From Bog-756 sp963704615 (GTDB taxonomy: Bacteria > Actinomycetota > Acidimicrobiia > Acidimicrobiales > RAAP-2), in assembly GCA_963704615.1 (NCBI GenBank), contig OY969923.1, forward strand, positions 372,001-436,000: a stretch of 64,000 nt of DNA. The letters run 5' to 3'. The translations under genes were made by a program, and so were the position numbers. Under the pieces are notes generated by a model. That model saw only the letters and a program-made list of their open reading frames with translations, had not been told where the DNA came from and did no database searches. The first letter of the stretch is position 1; every line of letters begins with the position of its first letter. Positions 25,320 to 32,599 of this stretch are shown here, piece by piece.

Positions 25320-25738
25320 GCGCATCCACGGTGCCGGGTCCGGGAGCGAGCGACCACGAGGAGCTGCGGTCCCTCCTCCAGCGCTACGCCCGGGCGGCCG
25401 ACGAACGGGACGTCGACGCGCTGGCCGCGCTGTTCCATCCGGAGGCCGAGGTGACCGGGGCCCGTGGCACCCAGGGCATCGACGAGTGGCTCGACACCAT
25501 GCGGGCGCCGCGCAGCTTCCCCACCAGCATGCACGTGTTGGGCGACCCGTTGATCACCCTGGAGGCGGGCACCGGCCGGGCCACCCTTGACACGTACGCC
25601 GTCATCTACCAGTTGAGCGACCCGAGCTCCGACGGGGGCGACCTCACCCTGGGCATCCGTTATCTCGACGACGTCGAGCGGCTCTCGGGTGGTTGGGTCA
25701 TCCGCCGACGGACGGCCCGGACACTCTGGATGCGATAG
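25316..25738 (+). CDS. SnoaL-like/NTF2-fold protein
   Basis: A 140-residue protein with the NTF2-like pattern: LRSLLQRYARAADERDVDALAALFHPEAEV at the N-terminus, a central MHVLGDPLI strand, and GWVIRRRTARTLW at the end. This fold is used by small hydrolases, isomerases and dehydratases. GTG 25316 overlaps the cyclase stop, making it the last gene of this operon; a convergent amidohydrolase follows 34 nt later. Confidence 0.87.
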   Translation: MSASTVPGPGASDHEELRSLLQRYARAADERDVDALAALFHPEAEVTGARGTQGIDEWLDTMRAPRSFPTSMHVLGDPLITLEAGTGRATLDTYAVIYQLSDPSSDGGDLTLGIRYLDDVERLSGGWVIRRRTARTLWMR

Positions 25739-25772
25739 GCGTCGACGGAGCACCTCGGTCGGAGGCCGCCCC

Positions 25773-27470
25773 TCAGGCGAGAGTGCGGCGGAGGAGCCGA
25801 CCGGGGGTGGCGCCGGTGGGTTCGCCCCGGTCGATCGTCACCTCACCGCCGACCACGGTGGCCAGGAAGCCGACTGACCGCTGCTCGAGCCGACGGCCGC
25901 CGGCGGGTAGGTCATCCACCAGAGAGGGCACCGACGGGGCGACAGTGTCCGGGTCGAAGACGTTGAGGTCGGCGGCCATGCCCGGGCGCAGCAGTCCCCG
26001 GTCGGACATCCCCCAGGCCAGGGCCGGGGCCAGGGTGATCATGCGCACGGCCTCCTCCAGGGTGAACTCCTGGCGGTCCCGTACCCAGTGGCCGAGCAGG
26101 TGGGTGTGGATCGACGAGTCGGCGATCTGGCTGAGGTGTGCTCCCGAATCGGAAAAGGTCATGACCGTGCGCGGGTGGCGCATCGCCCGGAGCAGCACCG
26201 CCTCGTCCTGGGGGTAGAGGCTGGGTTGGATGAAGAGCTGGTCACCGCCGGACCCGACGCACAGGTCGATCATGGCCTCGGCCGGGTGGACGCCCCGGTC
26301 CGTAGCCACGTCGGCGACCGACGGGTTGGGAGGGAGGCCGTGCTCGTAGACGCGGATGCCGTCGAAGTCCGGTGGGCGGGCTTGGGCGCCCACCCCGGTG
26401 TAGGCGGTGTAGTCGGCATGGACGGCCGCGTCCACGTAGGGCCGTCGCCGGTCCGGGTGGCCCAAGATCCGCAGTTGTTCGGAGGTCGGCAGGGCGCGTA
26501 GGTCCGACCACGCCGGAAGAAGGTCGAAGGGCAGCCGGGTCTTGAGGGACAGCAACACCGAAATGCCCCGGCAGTGGGTCTGGGCCAGCACCCGGGCACC
26601 CCGGGCGGCGGCGTCGTCGAGGAAGTCGATCAGATAGCCGGCCCCTCGGGTGGCGACCAGGCCGAAGGTCATGGGCACGCCAGTGGTGGCGGCCAGTGCG
26701 GCCATCCGGTCGAGAGCGTTGGCCCGGACCTCGGGGTCGGGTGCGGACATCGCTGCGTCGGCTCCTTCGAAGATCCCGACGCCGAGCCCGCCCATCACGC
26801 CGACCAGCGTGGCCACCTCGGCCCACGACGCCAGCCGAGAGGCCACCGGTCGGCCGTCGGACGTCTCGTGGTGCTTGGTGCGCGACGTCGAGAAACCGAT
26901 GGCCCCGGCGCGCAGGGCGTCGGCCAACTGGCCGCACATCAGGGCCAGGTCGTCCTCGGTGGCCTCCTCTTCGAAGGCCCGCTCGCCCATGGCCCACGTC
27001 CGCAGGGCCGAGTGCCCGATGTTGGCGGCGAAGTTGATGCCCTTGGCCAGCCGGTCGACGGCATCGAGGTACTCGGGGAACGACTCGAAGCTCCAGTCGA
27101 TCCCGACAGCGAGGGCGGCCGGGTCGATGTCCTCGGCCCGCTCGAGGTTGCGCACCACCAACTCGCGGTGGTCGGGGCGAACCGGTGCCAGGGTGAAACC
27201 GCAGTTGCCCATGACCGCTGACGTCACGCCGTGCCAGCACGAATTCGATCCGGTGGCGTCCCAGAACACCTGGGCGTCCATGTGGGTGTGCCCGTCGATG
27301 AACCCGGGGGTGACGACATGATCCTCGGCGTCGATCTCCCGGAGCCCCCGCTCCCCGATCCGGCCCACGGCGACAATGCGATCATCGTCCACGGCCACGT
27401 CGGCGCGGTAGGAGCCGAAGCCTGATCCGTCAACCACGGTGCCGTTTCGGATGACGAGATCGTGGGCCAT
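25773..27470 (-). CDS. Amidohydrolase, N-acyl-D-amino-acid deacylase-like (paralogue 2)
   Basis: A 565-residue D-aminoacylase-type amidohydrolase from ATG 27470. It shares architecture and motifs with paralogue 1: LVIRNGTVVDGSGFG, HTHMDAQVFWDATG, HGVTSAVMGNCGF, and FSDSGAHLSQ with the catalytic Asp. Two divergent copies of one family flank the SDR-ALDH-cyclase operon, suggesting they act on related intermediates. An in-frame ATG at 27488 would add only six unconserved residues. Confidence 0.9.
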   Translation of the reverse strand: MAHDLVIRNGTVVDGSGFGSYRADVAVDDDRIVAVGRIGERGLREIDAEDHVVTPGFIDGHTHMDAQVFWDATGSNSCWHGVTSAVMGNCGFTLAPVRPDHRELVVRNLERAEDIDPAALAVGIDWSFESFPEYLDAVDRLAKGINFAANIGHSALRTWAMGERAFEEEATEDDLALMCGQLADALRAGAIGFSTSRTKHHETSDGRPVASRLASWAEVATLVGVMGGLGVGIFEGADAAMSAPDPEVRANALDRMAALAATTGVPMTFGLVATRGAGYLIDFLDDAAARGARVLAQTHCRGISVLLSLKTRLPFDLLPAWSDLRALPTSEQLRILGHPDRRRPYVDAAVHADYTAYTGVGAQARPPDFDGIRVYEHGLPPNPSVADVATDRGVHPAEAMIDLCVGSGGDQLFIQPSLYPQDEAVLLRAMRHPRTVMTFSDSGAHLSQIADSSIHTHLLGHWVRDRQEFTLEEAVRMITLAPALAWGMSDRGLLRPGMAADLNVFDPDTVAPSVPSLVDDLPAGGRRLEQRSVGFLATVVGGEVTIDRGEPTGATPGRLLRRTLA

Positions 27471-27581
27471 GCGACCATCTTTGCGCACGGGCGGCGGCAG
27501 GGTCAGGGCTGACTCGACCTCACACGTGCACGATCGGACGCATGTGAGCTTCGGAGGCTGAATTCGGAAGTGACTTCGGGT

Positions 27582-28163
27582 TCATGGCTGTCTCCTCGTT
27601 GGGACCGGATGTCTCGGTAGGAACAGGTCTCGACGAACAACAACGAGTACAGCGACGTCGTTCGGCGGTGGTGGACGAAACGCCGATCGAGGTGGGGGTC
27701 GACCGAGATGGACCATGAAGTATCGGCCCCAGCGCTCTCGCCCGGGAGCGCTGCGCGAACTCCAACGCCGGGCGGCGTGCCATGGCACGAGAAGGTCCGC
27801 TCGGATCAGGCGACTACCGGGGCTGACCAGGCGCTTGACCAGTGACGTGGTAATCCCGAACGGCGGGTTCGACGCCACTTTGAAGGGACGACGCGGGAGA
27901 CGGAGGTCGGCCGCGTCGGCGCGAACAACCGTCACATCGCATTGATCGAATTGATTCCTCAGGTGCGCGGCGCGCTGTGAATGCAGCTCAATCGCGATGA
28001 CGTGTGCACCTGCCGCGACGAGCGCACGGGTTATTGATCCAGTTCCCGCACCGACGTCGAGAACAAGGTCACCGGGAAGAACGCCAGCGTCTGCGACGAA
28101 GCGGCGCGCCCAACGACTATCGAGTTGGTGCCACCCCCACCGTGGCCCGCGGTTCGCGGACAC
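27582..28163 (-). CDS. erm: Erm-type 23S rRNA (adenine-N6) methyltransferase, short form
   Basis: A 193-residue methyltransferase resembling the short mycobacterial Erm(37) type: WGWHQLDSRWARRFVADAG at the N-terminus instead of the usual QNFL, SAM motif I VLDVGAGTGSIT, the acidic IAIELH, and the catalytic NPPFGI. It would methylate A2058-region adenine in 23S rRNA and reduce macrolide binding. It is shorter than standard Erm (about 250), lacking the C-terminal domain, as Erm(37) does. GTG 28163 is the only start before an upstream in-frame stop and lacks a Shine-Dalgarno site. A 24-codon frame starting at 28191 overlaps it. Confidence 0.82.
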   Translation of the reverse strand: MSANRGPRWGWHQLDSRWARRFVADAGVLPGDLVLDVGAGTGSITRALVAAGAHVIAIELHSQRAAHLRNQFDQCDVTVVRADAADLRLPRRPFKVASNPPFGITTSLVKRLVSPGSRLIRADLLVPWHAARRWSSRSAPGRERWGRYFMVHLGRPPPRSAFRPPPPNDVAVLVVVRRDLFLPRHPVPTRRQP

Positions 28164-28204
28164 GGAGGACCATCACCATGCAGCAAGACATGCGCCCGAT
28201 TGTA
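28117..28204 (-). promoter_or_regulatory. Candidate promoter and leader ORF of erm
   Basis: On the minus strand TACAAT (28204-28199) is followed 7 nt later by ATG 28191, which starts a 24-codon frame (MSCCMVMVLRV...) ending at 28117, inside erm. Many erm genes are controlled by translation of a short leader peptide. Here the leader overlaps the erm start in another frame. The leader role is inference. Confidence 0.35.
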
Positions 28205-28382
28205 ACATTTCCGGAGAGCTGTCGCCCTTCGCCGGGTCGGAGTTTCGCCGCCAACGAAGCAATCGTTGACCGTCACGGCACCAGGACGTCCCCTGCGTCT
28301 TCGAGTTCTGCAATCAGCTGGAGCGCTCGCGTCCGCGTCATCAGCGGGTGTAGCTGAGGTCCGGTCGATAGGAGCCTGCTAC

Positions 28383-28751
28383 TCAGGTCGTTGTGCGGAG
28401 ACTCCGAGCAATGCCTTCGACGTCGATGGACGTGCCGGCTATCTCCCACACCAGGTCGAAAGCCTCGTCATCCTCGAGGACCGGGGCCGAGCCGTTGATA
28501 TCGAGGAAGACAGCTGTGGCAAGCCAGGCGAGCCGCTTGTTTCCATCGACGAGTGCATGGTTGTTCGCGAGCGAGTGGAGGAGAGCGGCTGCCTTGAGGG
28601 TAATCGTTGGGTAGAGGTCCTCTCCGAATGCACTTGAGCGTGGTCTGGCCGCAGCGGAGTCGAGCAGGCCGAGATCACGAACAGGCCCGACCCCAAGTGT
28701 CCTGACGAGGCCCAGTAGGTCGTCGAGGTCCAGATACTCGACGTCCTTCAT
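28383..28751 (-). CDS. doc: Doc-family toxin (Fic fold)
   Basis: A 122-residue Doc/Fic-fold protein. The catalytic motif reads HALVDGNKRLAW, matching the Doc consensus HxFx(D/E)GNKR with Leu at the Phe position. It would phosphorylate EF-Tu or a similar target, as phage P1 Doc does. Its start overlaps the stop of the upstream antitoxin by 4 nt, the standard antitoxin-first order. The N-terminal VEYLDLDDLLGL helix is typical of the death-on-curing group. Confidence 0.9.
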   Translation of the reverse strand: MKDVEYLDLDDLLGLVRTLGVGPVRDLGLLDSAAARPRSSAFGEDLYPTITLKAAALLHSLANNHALVDGNKRLAWLATAVFLDINGSAPVLEDDEAFDLVWEIAGTSIDVEGIARSLRTTT

Positions 28752-28954
28752 TCAGTGCCGAGTCGCTCGAGCACGTCGCCCCAGCGCTCGATCATAAGAC
28801 GCGTTGATCTCTCGACACGACCGCGATGGCCGGCACGCTCGTAACGTTCGAGAACGGCTCGACGGATGATCTCCTGTCGCGAGGCACCTTCCTGTTCAGC
28901 AAGCGCCGTCAGTGCTTCTTCGAGCTGTTCATCCGTCCTGAGGGTGAGGGCCAT
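28748..28954 (-). CDS. Ribbon-helix-helix antitoxin of the Doc pair
   Basis: A 68-residue RHH/CopG-like protein from ATG 28954: ALTLRTDEQLEEALTALAEQEGASRQEIIRRAVLERY is the beta-strand plus two helices, followed by a C-terminal segment that probably neutralises the toxin. TATCAT sits 6 nt before the start. A direct repeat (TGATACC at 28962-28968 and 28973-28979 on the plus strand) overlaps the promoter and is a likely operator. An upstream in-frame codon at 29005 is rejected because the operator lies downstream of it. Confidence 0.85.
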   Translation of the reverse strand: MALTLRTDEQLEEALTALAEQEGASRQEIIRRAVLERYERAGHRGRVERSTRLMIERWGDVLERLGTE

Positions 28955-28979
28955 ACCCCCATGATACCAGTGTGATACC
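28955..28979 (-). promoter_or_regulatory. Promoter/operator of the antitoxin-toxin operon
   Basis: Reading the minus strand, GGTATCA occurs twice 11 nt apart (28979-28973 and 28968-28962), and the second copy provides the -10 hexamer TATCAT (28966-28961), 6 nt before the antitoxin ATG. Tandem half-sites over the -10 element are a normal arrangement for RHH autorepression. Confidence 0.6.
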
Positions 28980-29167
28980 GCATGAGAATCGAACCTGCGC
29001 CCCAAGTTTCCGTTTTGGCGACGGCACCTGTTGATCGCTTCCGCCTTGTCGAGTTCGGCGCGGTTCCGTCACGTCACAACGGCCAACTATCTTGCGCCCA
29101 CTGTGCAATCGCAGGGCGAGATCCTGCCCGAATCTGGCCCCAGCTTCGAAGGGATCGATCGCCGCCC

Positions 29168-30115
29168 ATGCAGAGTCGCGATGTCGACAACCGCGAGTCA
29201 CCACAGGCGAGCCGCAGTGCCGTCCTCTTTGGTGATTACGCCAGCGACTGGCTCGGGGTTCGGGTCGATCTGGCTGAGCGCACCCTCGAGCTCTATCGAT
29301 GGCTCCTCAAGCGTCATGTGGGCCCGACCTTCAACGACCGCCCGCTGACGTCAATCACACCTCCCGACGTTCGCCTGTGGCACGCGAGCCTTGCCACGAT
29401 CCATGCGACAACAGCAGCCAAGGCCTATCGCCTCCTGTCTTGCATCATGAAAACCGCGGTTTCGGATGAGCTTGTCGCTCGCAACCCATGTCAGGTACGA
29501 GGAGCTGCGACGGAGCACGCACCCGAGCGACCGATAGCCAGCATGGCCGAAGTGGACGCACTGGCCGCGGCCATGCCGGCAAACCTCCGGGTGGCCGTAC
29601 TGCTCGCCGCCTGGTGCCAACTACGGCGAGGGGAGGTTCGTGGGCTCCGACGATGTGACGTCGACGTCGAAAAGGGCACCCTGACAGTGAGCGTCACCCG
29701 GACGGTATCGATGTCAGGTCGGACCATCATCAAAGAACCGAAGACACGAGCTGGACGACGAACGGTTGCTATCCCGCCTCACACCCTCGGCCAGTTGATC
29801 GTTCACCTCGAGTCACATGTCGGAGAGGATCCGGACTCACTTCTGGTGCCGGCGTCGAACAGGGCGTTGAGCGCTGCGTGGTCAAGTGCTCGCACCGCGA
29901 TGCGGCGAGAGGATCTGAGGTTCCACGACCTCCGGCACTCGGGGCTGACTTGGTCGGCGGCCACCGGCGCGAGCATCGCGGAACTCATGCGTCGAGCCGG
30001 GCATGCATCCCAGGCTGCCGCGATCAGATACCAGCACGCGACGGATGATCGCGATCGAGTCCTCGCTCAAGCTCTGGCCACTTTGGCTGGTCGCACTGCG
30101 ACCGCGAACAAGTAG
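29168..30115 (+). CDS. Tyrosine recombinase/integrase (second)
   Basis: A 315-residue tyrosine recombinase from ATG 29168. A SAM-like core-binding domain (ERTLELYRWLLKRHVGP onward) is followed by the catalytic domain: Arg in QLRRGEVRGL, HDLRHSG (HxxR), GHASQAAA and the nucleophile Tyr in RYQHA. The arm-binding N-terminal domain seems absent; the same frame is open back to 28982 but that stretch has no integrase sequence. No tRNA lies next to it, so its att site is unknown. It may belong to an element carrying the Doc pair or erm. Confidence 0.88.
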   Translation: MQSRDVDNRESPQASRSAVLFGDYASDWLGVRVDLAERTLELYRWLLKRHVGPTFNDRPLTSITPPDVRLWHASLATIHATTAAKAYRLLSCIMKTAVSDELVARNPCQVRGAATEHAPERPIASMAEVDALAAAMPANLRVAVLLAAWCQLRRGEVRGLRRCDVDVEKGTLTVSVTRTVSMSGRTIIKEPKTRAGRRTVAIPPHTLGQLIVHLESHVGEDPDSLLVPASNRALSAAWSSARTAMRREDLRFHDLRHSGLTWSAATGASIAELMRRAGHASQAAAIRYQHATDDRDRVLAQALATLAGRTATANK

Positions 30116-30200
30116 GACCGTGAAAAGCTTCCAGATTGCGCGCCATGGATGCACTCTTTACCGGTGTGTCCATGTGCTCCTGGCTGTGATGTACTGAGTC

Positions 30201-30386
30201 ATGTTCTACGTTCTCATATTCGGAATTTTGGCCGTCGTCCTGGTCGTTGGAGGAATCGCCGGCATGTCGCGCCGCCGGAAGAATCTCGAACACGAACAGC
30301 CTCATCACGTCGCAACCAGCTCGACGCGTCGGAACCGCAACAAACAGCGTGCACAATCGCGCCACGATCGACGGAAACGGCACTGA
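30201..30386 (+). CDS. Small single-span membrane protein
   Basis: A 61-residue protein: residues 3-22 (YVLIFGILAVVLVVGGIAG) form one transmembrane segment, followed by a strongly basic, His- and Arg-rich cytosolic tail (RRRKN, RRNRNKQR, RHDRRKRH). No family is recognised. The hydrophobic-then-basic layout is the main evidence. There is no good ribosome-binding site. Confidence 0.45.
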   Translation: MFYVLIFGILAVVLVVGGIAGMSRRRKNLEHEQPHHVATSSTRRNRNKQRAQSRHDRRKRH

Positions 30387-30426
30387 ATTCGACAAAGCCC
30401 GGAGCTGGGTCAACACACAACCGGTA

Positions 30427-30447
30427 CCTCAGCCTGTGTAGCTGAGG
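30427..30447. terminator. CCTCAGC/GCTGAGG intergenic hairpin
   Basis: A perfect 7-bp stem CCTCAGC...GCTGAGG with loop CTGTGTA. No U-tract follows. A near-identical hairpin occurs at 43813-43833, so this may be a dispersed repeat as well as a terminator. Confidence 0.45.
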
Positions 30448-30645
30448 ACAGCAGCGTGATCGATGGGGCGGGGTGGGTGTTGAATTCGGCAATAGGCTTC
30501 GATGGCTGGGTTGCGACTCTCGCGCCTAGGAGTGACGAAGTAGCCCGAGCTACCGGCTGATCGAATTGGTGGCTCGGCGCAGCGGAGCCCTGGGCTGGAG
30601 CGTGGGCCGAATCGGAGTAATCCCGACTGGGGAAAGGGAGGGCAG

Positions 30646-31119
30646 ATGGCAAAGGACGATGCAAAGCACGCGAAGGAAGGCGCGAAGGAAGGCGCGAAGG
30701 AAGGCGCGAAGGAAGGCGCGAAGGAAGGTATGAGCGGCCTCGGCAACGAATCGCTCGGCTTGCGGTGGCTCGACGACGTAGTGGCCCATGACTTCGTCGC
30801 CGCCCTGGCGTATTTGTCATTGAAGTTCGATGAGAAACAGGCGGCGGATGCCGTCGGACATCTCCGCAAGGCCGAGGTCACCCGCCGCCGGGCCAACGAC
30901 ATCTTGCGTGCTTGCAGCCTTACGGCGCTGCCTCTGGACGACCCCGGCGTGCGCCGTGACCTGCTCAATGCCGTCTCTGGCAAACGGCTAAGTCCCGTGC
31001 TCGTGATCTCCACCGTCGACGGTGGAGATATCGCCGACGGGTACCACCGTGTCTCACTGGCCTACCACCTCGACCCCTTCGGTGACGTTCCCTTGCGAAT
31101 CGGCGTCGCTCCTGCTTGA
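30646..31119 (+). CDS. Conserved hypothetical protein with KEGA repeat tract
   Basis: A 157-residue protein. Residues 9-29 are a repeat of AKEG encoded by five 12-bp units. The rest resembles a conserved actinobacterial family: a helical DFVAALAYLSLKF region, KAEVTRRRANDILRA, and LSPVLVI...DGYHRVSLAYHLDPFGDVPLRI, reminiscent of the ParB/Srx-fold DGxHR motif. GGGAAAGGGAGG precedes the ATG. Function unknown. The coding sequence contains a perfect 24-bp palindrome at 31006-31029. Confidence 0.8.
   Translation: MAKDDAKHAKEGAKEGAKEGAKEGAKEGMSGLGNESLGLRWLDDVVAHDFVAALAYLSLKFDEKQAADAVGHLRKAEVTRRRANDILRACSLTALPLDDPGVRRDLLNAVSGKRLSPVLVISTVDGGDIADGYHRVSLAYHLDPFGDVPLRIGVAPA
30670..30729 (+). repeat. Five tandem 12-bp units encoding AKEG repeats
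   Basis: GCGAAGGAAGGC repeats five times head to tail; the last unit ends in T. Each unit encodes A-K-E-G in frame, so unit gain or loss changes length by 4 residues without a frameshift. The identity of the copies implies recent slippage expansion. Confidence 0.92.
31006..31029. repeat. Perfect 24-bp palindrome inside a coding sequence
   Basis: ATCTCCACCGTC is followed at once by its exact reverse complement with no spacer. It falls within the ISTVDGGDI part of the conserved hypothetical protein. It could be a protein-binding site or a cruciform/hairpin. Confidence 0.85.
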
Positions 31120-31486
31120 TCCTGAGAATGCCCCTTCAGATCCGATCCAGCTAACACGATGGGGATAGTCACGCAGTGGCTCGCTGCCGGCGAGCGCTCA
31201 ACCTTACGAAGGTCAACGCGCCCAAGAGGAGGGCAGACGCCCGTCACCCTTAGTAGTTGGGCAAGTTGCACGAGCGACTCCTCAGGTTTAATGGCTAGTG
31301 GCCATGGGCAAGACGCAGTGCCCACTGGCGATGTTCCACTTGGCACGTCTTCCCCAATGGTCCACTCTGAGCCACACAACTTTTACCAAGAGTTCAGCTA
31401 TTGAACAGACCTGTGGCTCGTCCCGGCACTAGACACGGTCAGGTAAACGATCGCTCACCTCTGGTTGGCCAGAGAGCAGGGAGGTT
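31120..31486. other. Intergenic region without a recognised feature
   Basis: About 370 nt between the KEGA-repeat gene and surE. I see no gene, strong hairpin or repeat. GGGAGG near its right end serves as the ribosome-binding site of surE. Confidence 0.5.
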
Positions 31487-32248
31487 GTGGTGCGAGTGCT
31501 CGTGACGAATGACGATGGGATCGACAGTCCTGGACTGAGCTCACTAGCCGAAGTGGTTCGGCGGAGCGGCCACGATGTGCTCGTGGCCGCTCCTTCCTGG
31601 GACAGCAGTGGTTCCAGTTCATCCGTGACCGGCGTGAGTAGTTTCGGCGAAGTGGTCTGGAAGCAGGTTGTTTGGGCCGACTGGCCTGAAGGGTCGGTGA
31701 TTTCGGTAGATGCGACGCCTGCGCTGATCACGCTCGTCGCAATCCACGAGAAGTTCGGCACCAAGCCCGACCTCGTGGTGTCTGGAATCAATAGAGGAGC
31801 GAATACTGGCCGGGCCATCCTCCATTCGGGAACCGTTGGTGCCGCCTTCACGGCATTTCAGTATGGATGTCCTGCCCTTGCCATGTCTCTCACAGTGCTC
31901 GAGGATCCGCCTGAATCGCCGCACTGGGACACAGCCTCCGTGGTCGCCACACGAGTCCTCGATTGGATGTGCGAGGACCTCCCGCACACAGTGATCAACT
32001 GCAACGTCCCCAACGTGCCAGCTGAGAAGTTATTGGGGATCCGGCAAGGAAACTTGGATCTTCTGGGCACGTTCCAAACATCGATCACCGAACAGTCAGG
32101 CCGATCGGTACCGACGACATTCGCAGAACCCGATGTCGCGCGGAACTACACCGACGGCGCCCTCGTGAAGGAGGGATTCGCGTCCGTCACGGCGCTGGTG
32201 CCCGTCGTTGTGGACGCTGGAGTGGATTTCAAGATGCTCTTCGACTGA
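31487..32248 (+). CDS. surE: SurE-family 5'/3'-nucleotidase
   Basis: A 253-residue SurE-like phosphatase. The diagnostic N-terminal metal site VLVTNDDGIDSPGL is intact, followed by VAAPSWDSSGSSSSV (metal Ser) and LVVSGINRGANTG with the metal Asn; GTVGAAFTA is also conserved. The family dephosphorylates nucleoside monophosphates. The start is GTG 31487 or 31490, just after GGGAGG. Some substrate-loop positions differ from standard SurE, so specificity may differ. Confidence 0.93.
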   Translation: MVRVLVTNDDGIDSPGLSSLAEVVRRSGHDVLVAAPSWDSSGSSSSVTGVSSFGEVVWKQVVWADWPEGSVISVDATPALITLVAIHEKFGTKPDLVVSGINRGANTGRAILHSGTVGAAFTAFQYGCPALAMSLTVLEDPPESPHWDTASVVATRVLDWMCEDLPHTVINCNVPNVPAEKLLGIRQGNLDLLGTFQTSITEQSGRSVPTTFAEPDVARNYTDGALVKEGFASVTALVPVVVDAGVDFKMLFD

Positions 32249-32599
32249 GAATGTCACGCCTCGGGTGCAGAAAACCAAGTCACTCAGTGACTCAGGCCTT
32301 GACGACTGAAGCACGCGAACAATTCGGTTATATCCAACCGAGATGAAATGCCGAAGGTGTTGTACCCCGGCCCGACAGAACATGATCACGATCGTAGAAA
32401 CGACAGCACCGCTGCTGAGCGAGCCCCCTTATCGTGGCCGATCACCCACTGAGGTGGACGTCTGTTGGCGCTAGACACTCCAACGCCCTGTCTTGGGGCG
32501 ACGACATTGCCCCGCTGCGGGTCGGCAACGGAAGGAGCGTCAGCCGACGGCTGACGCTCCTTCCCCGCGATGCCAAACTCATGCGACAGTTACGAGCGA
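32249..32599. other. Convergent intergenic region
   Basis: About 350 nt between the convergent surE and beta-propeller genes. It holds the very strong hairpin at 32530-32564 and no supported gene. Confidence 0.55.
32530..32564 (-). terminator. Very stable 16-bp hairpin after the beta-propeller gene
   Basis: GGAAGGAGCGTCAGCC and its exact complement GGCTGACGCTCCTTCC flank a 3-nt GAC loop. It lies 36 nt past the stop of the leftward beta-propeller gene. It probably terminates transcription, perhaps from both convergent sides, despite lacking a clear U-tract. Confidence 0.8.

Noticed and set aside
28982..29010. tRNA 3' end on the minus strand (GGTTCGATTC-like)
   Set aside because: The flanking bases do not pair as a T-stem and no other tRNA part is present.
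30670..30729. CRISPR-like array
   Set aside because: The 12-bp units are contiguous, with no spacers, and encode a peptide repeat.
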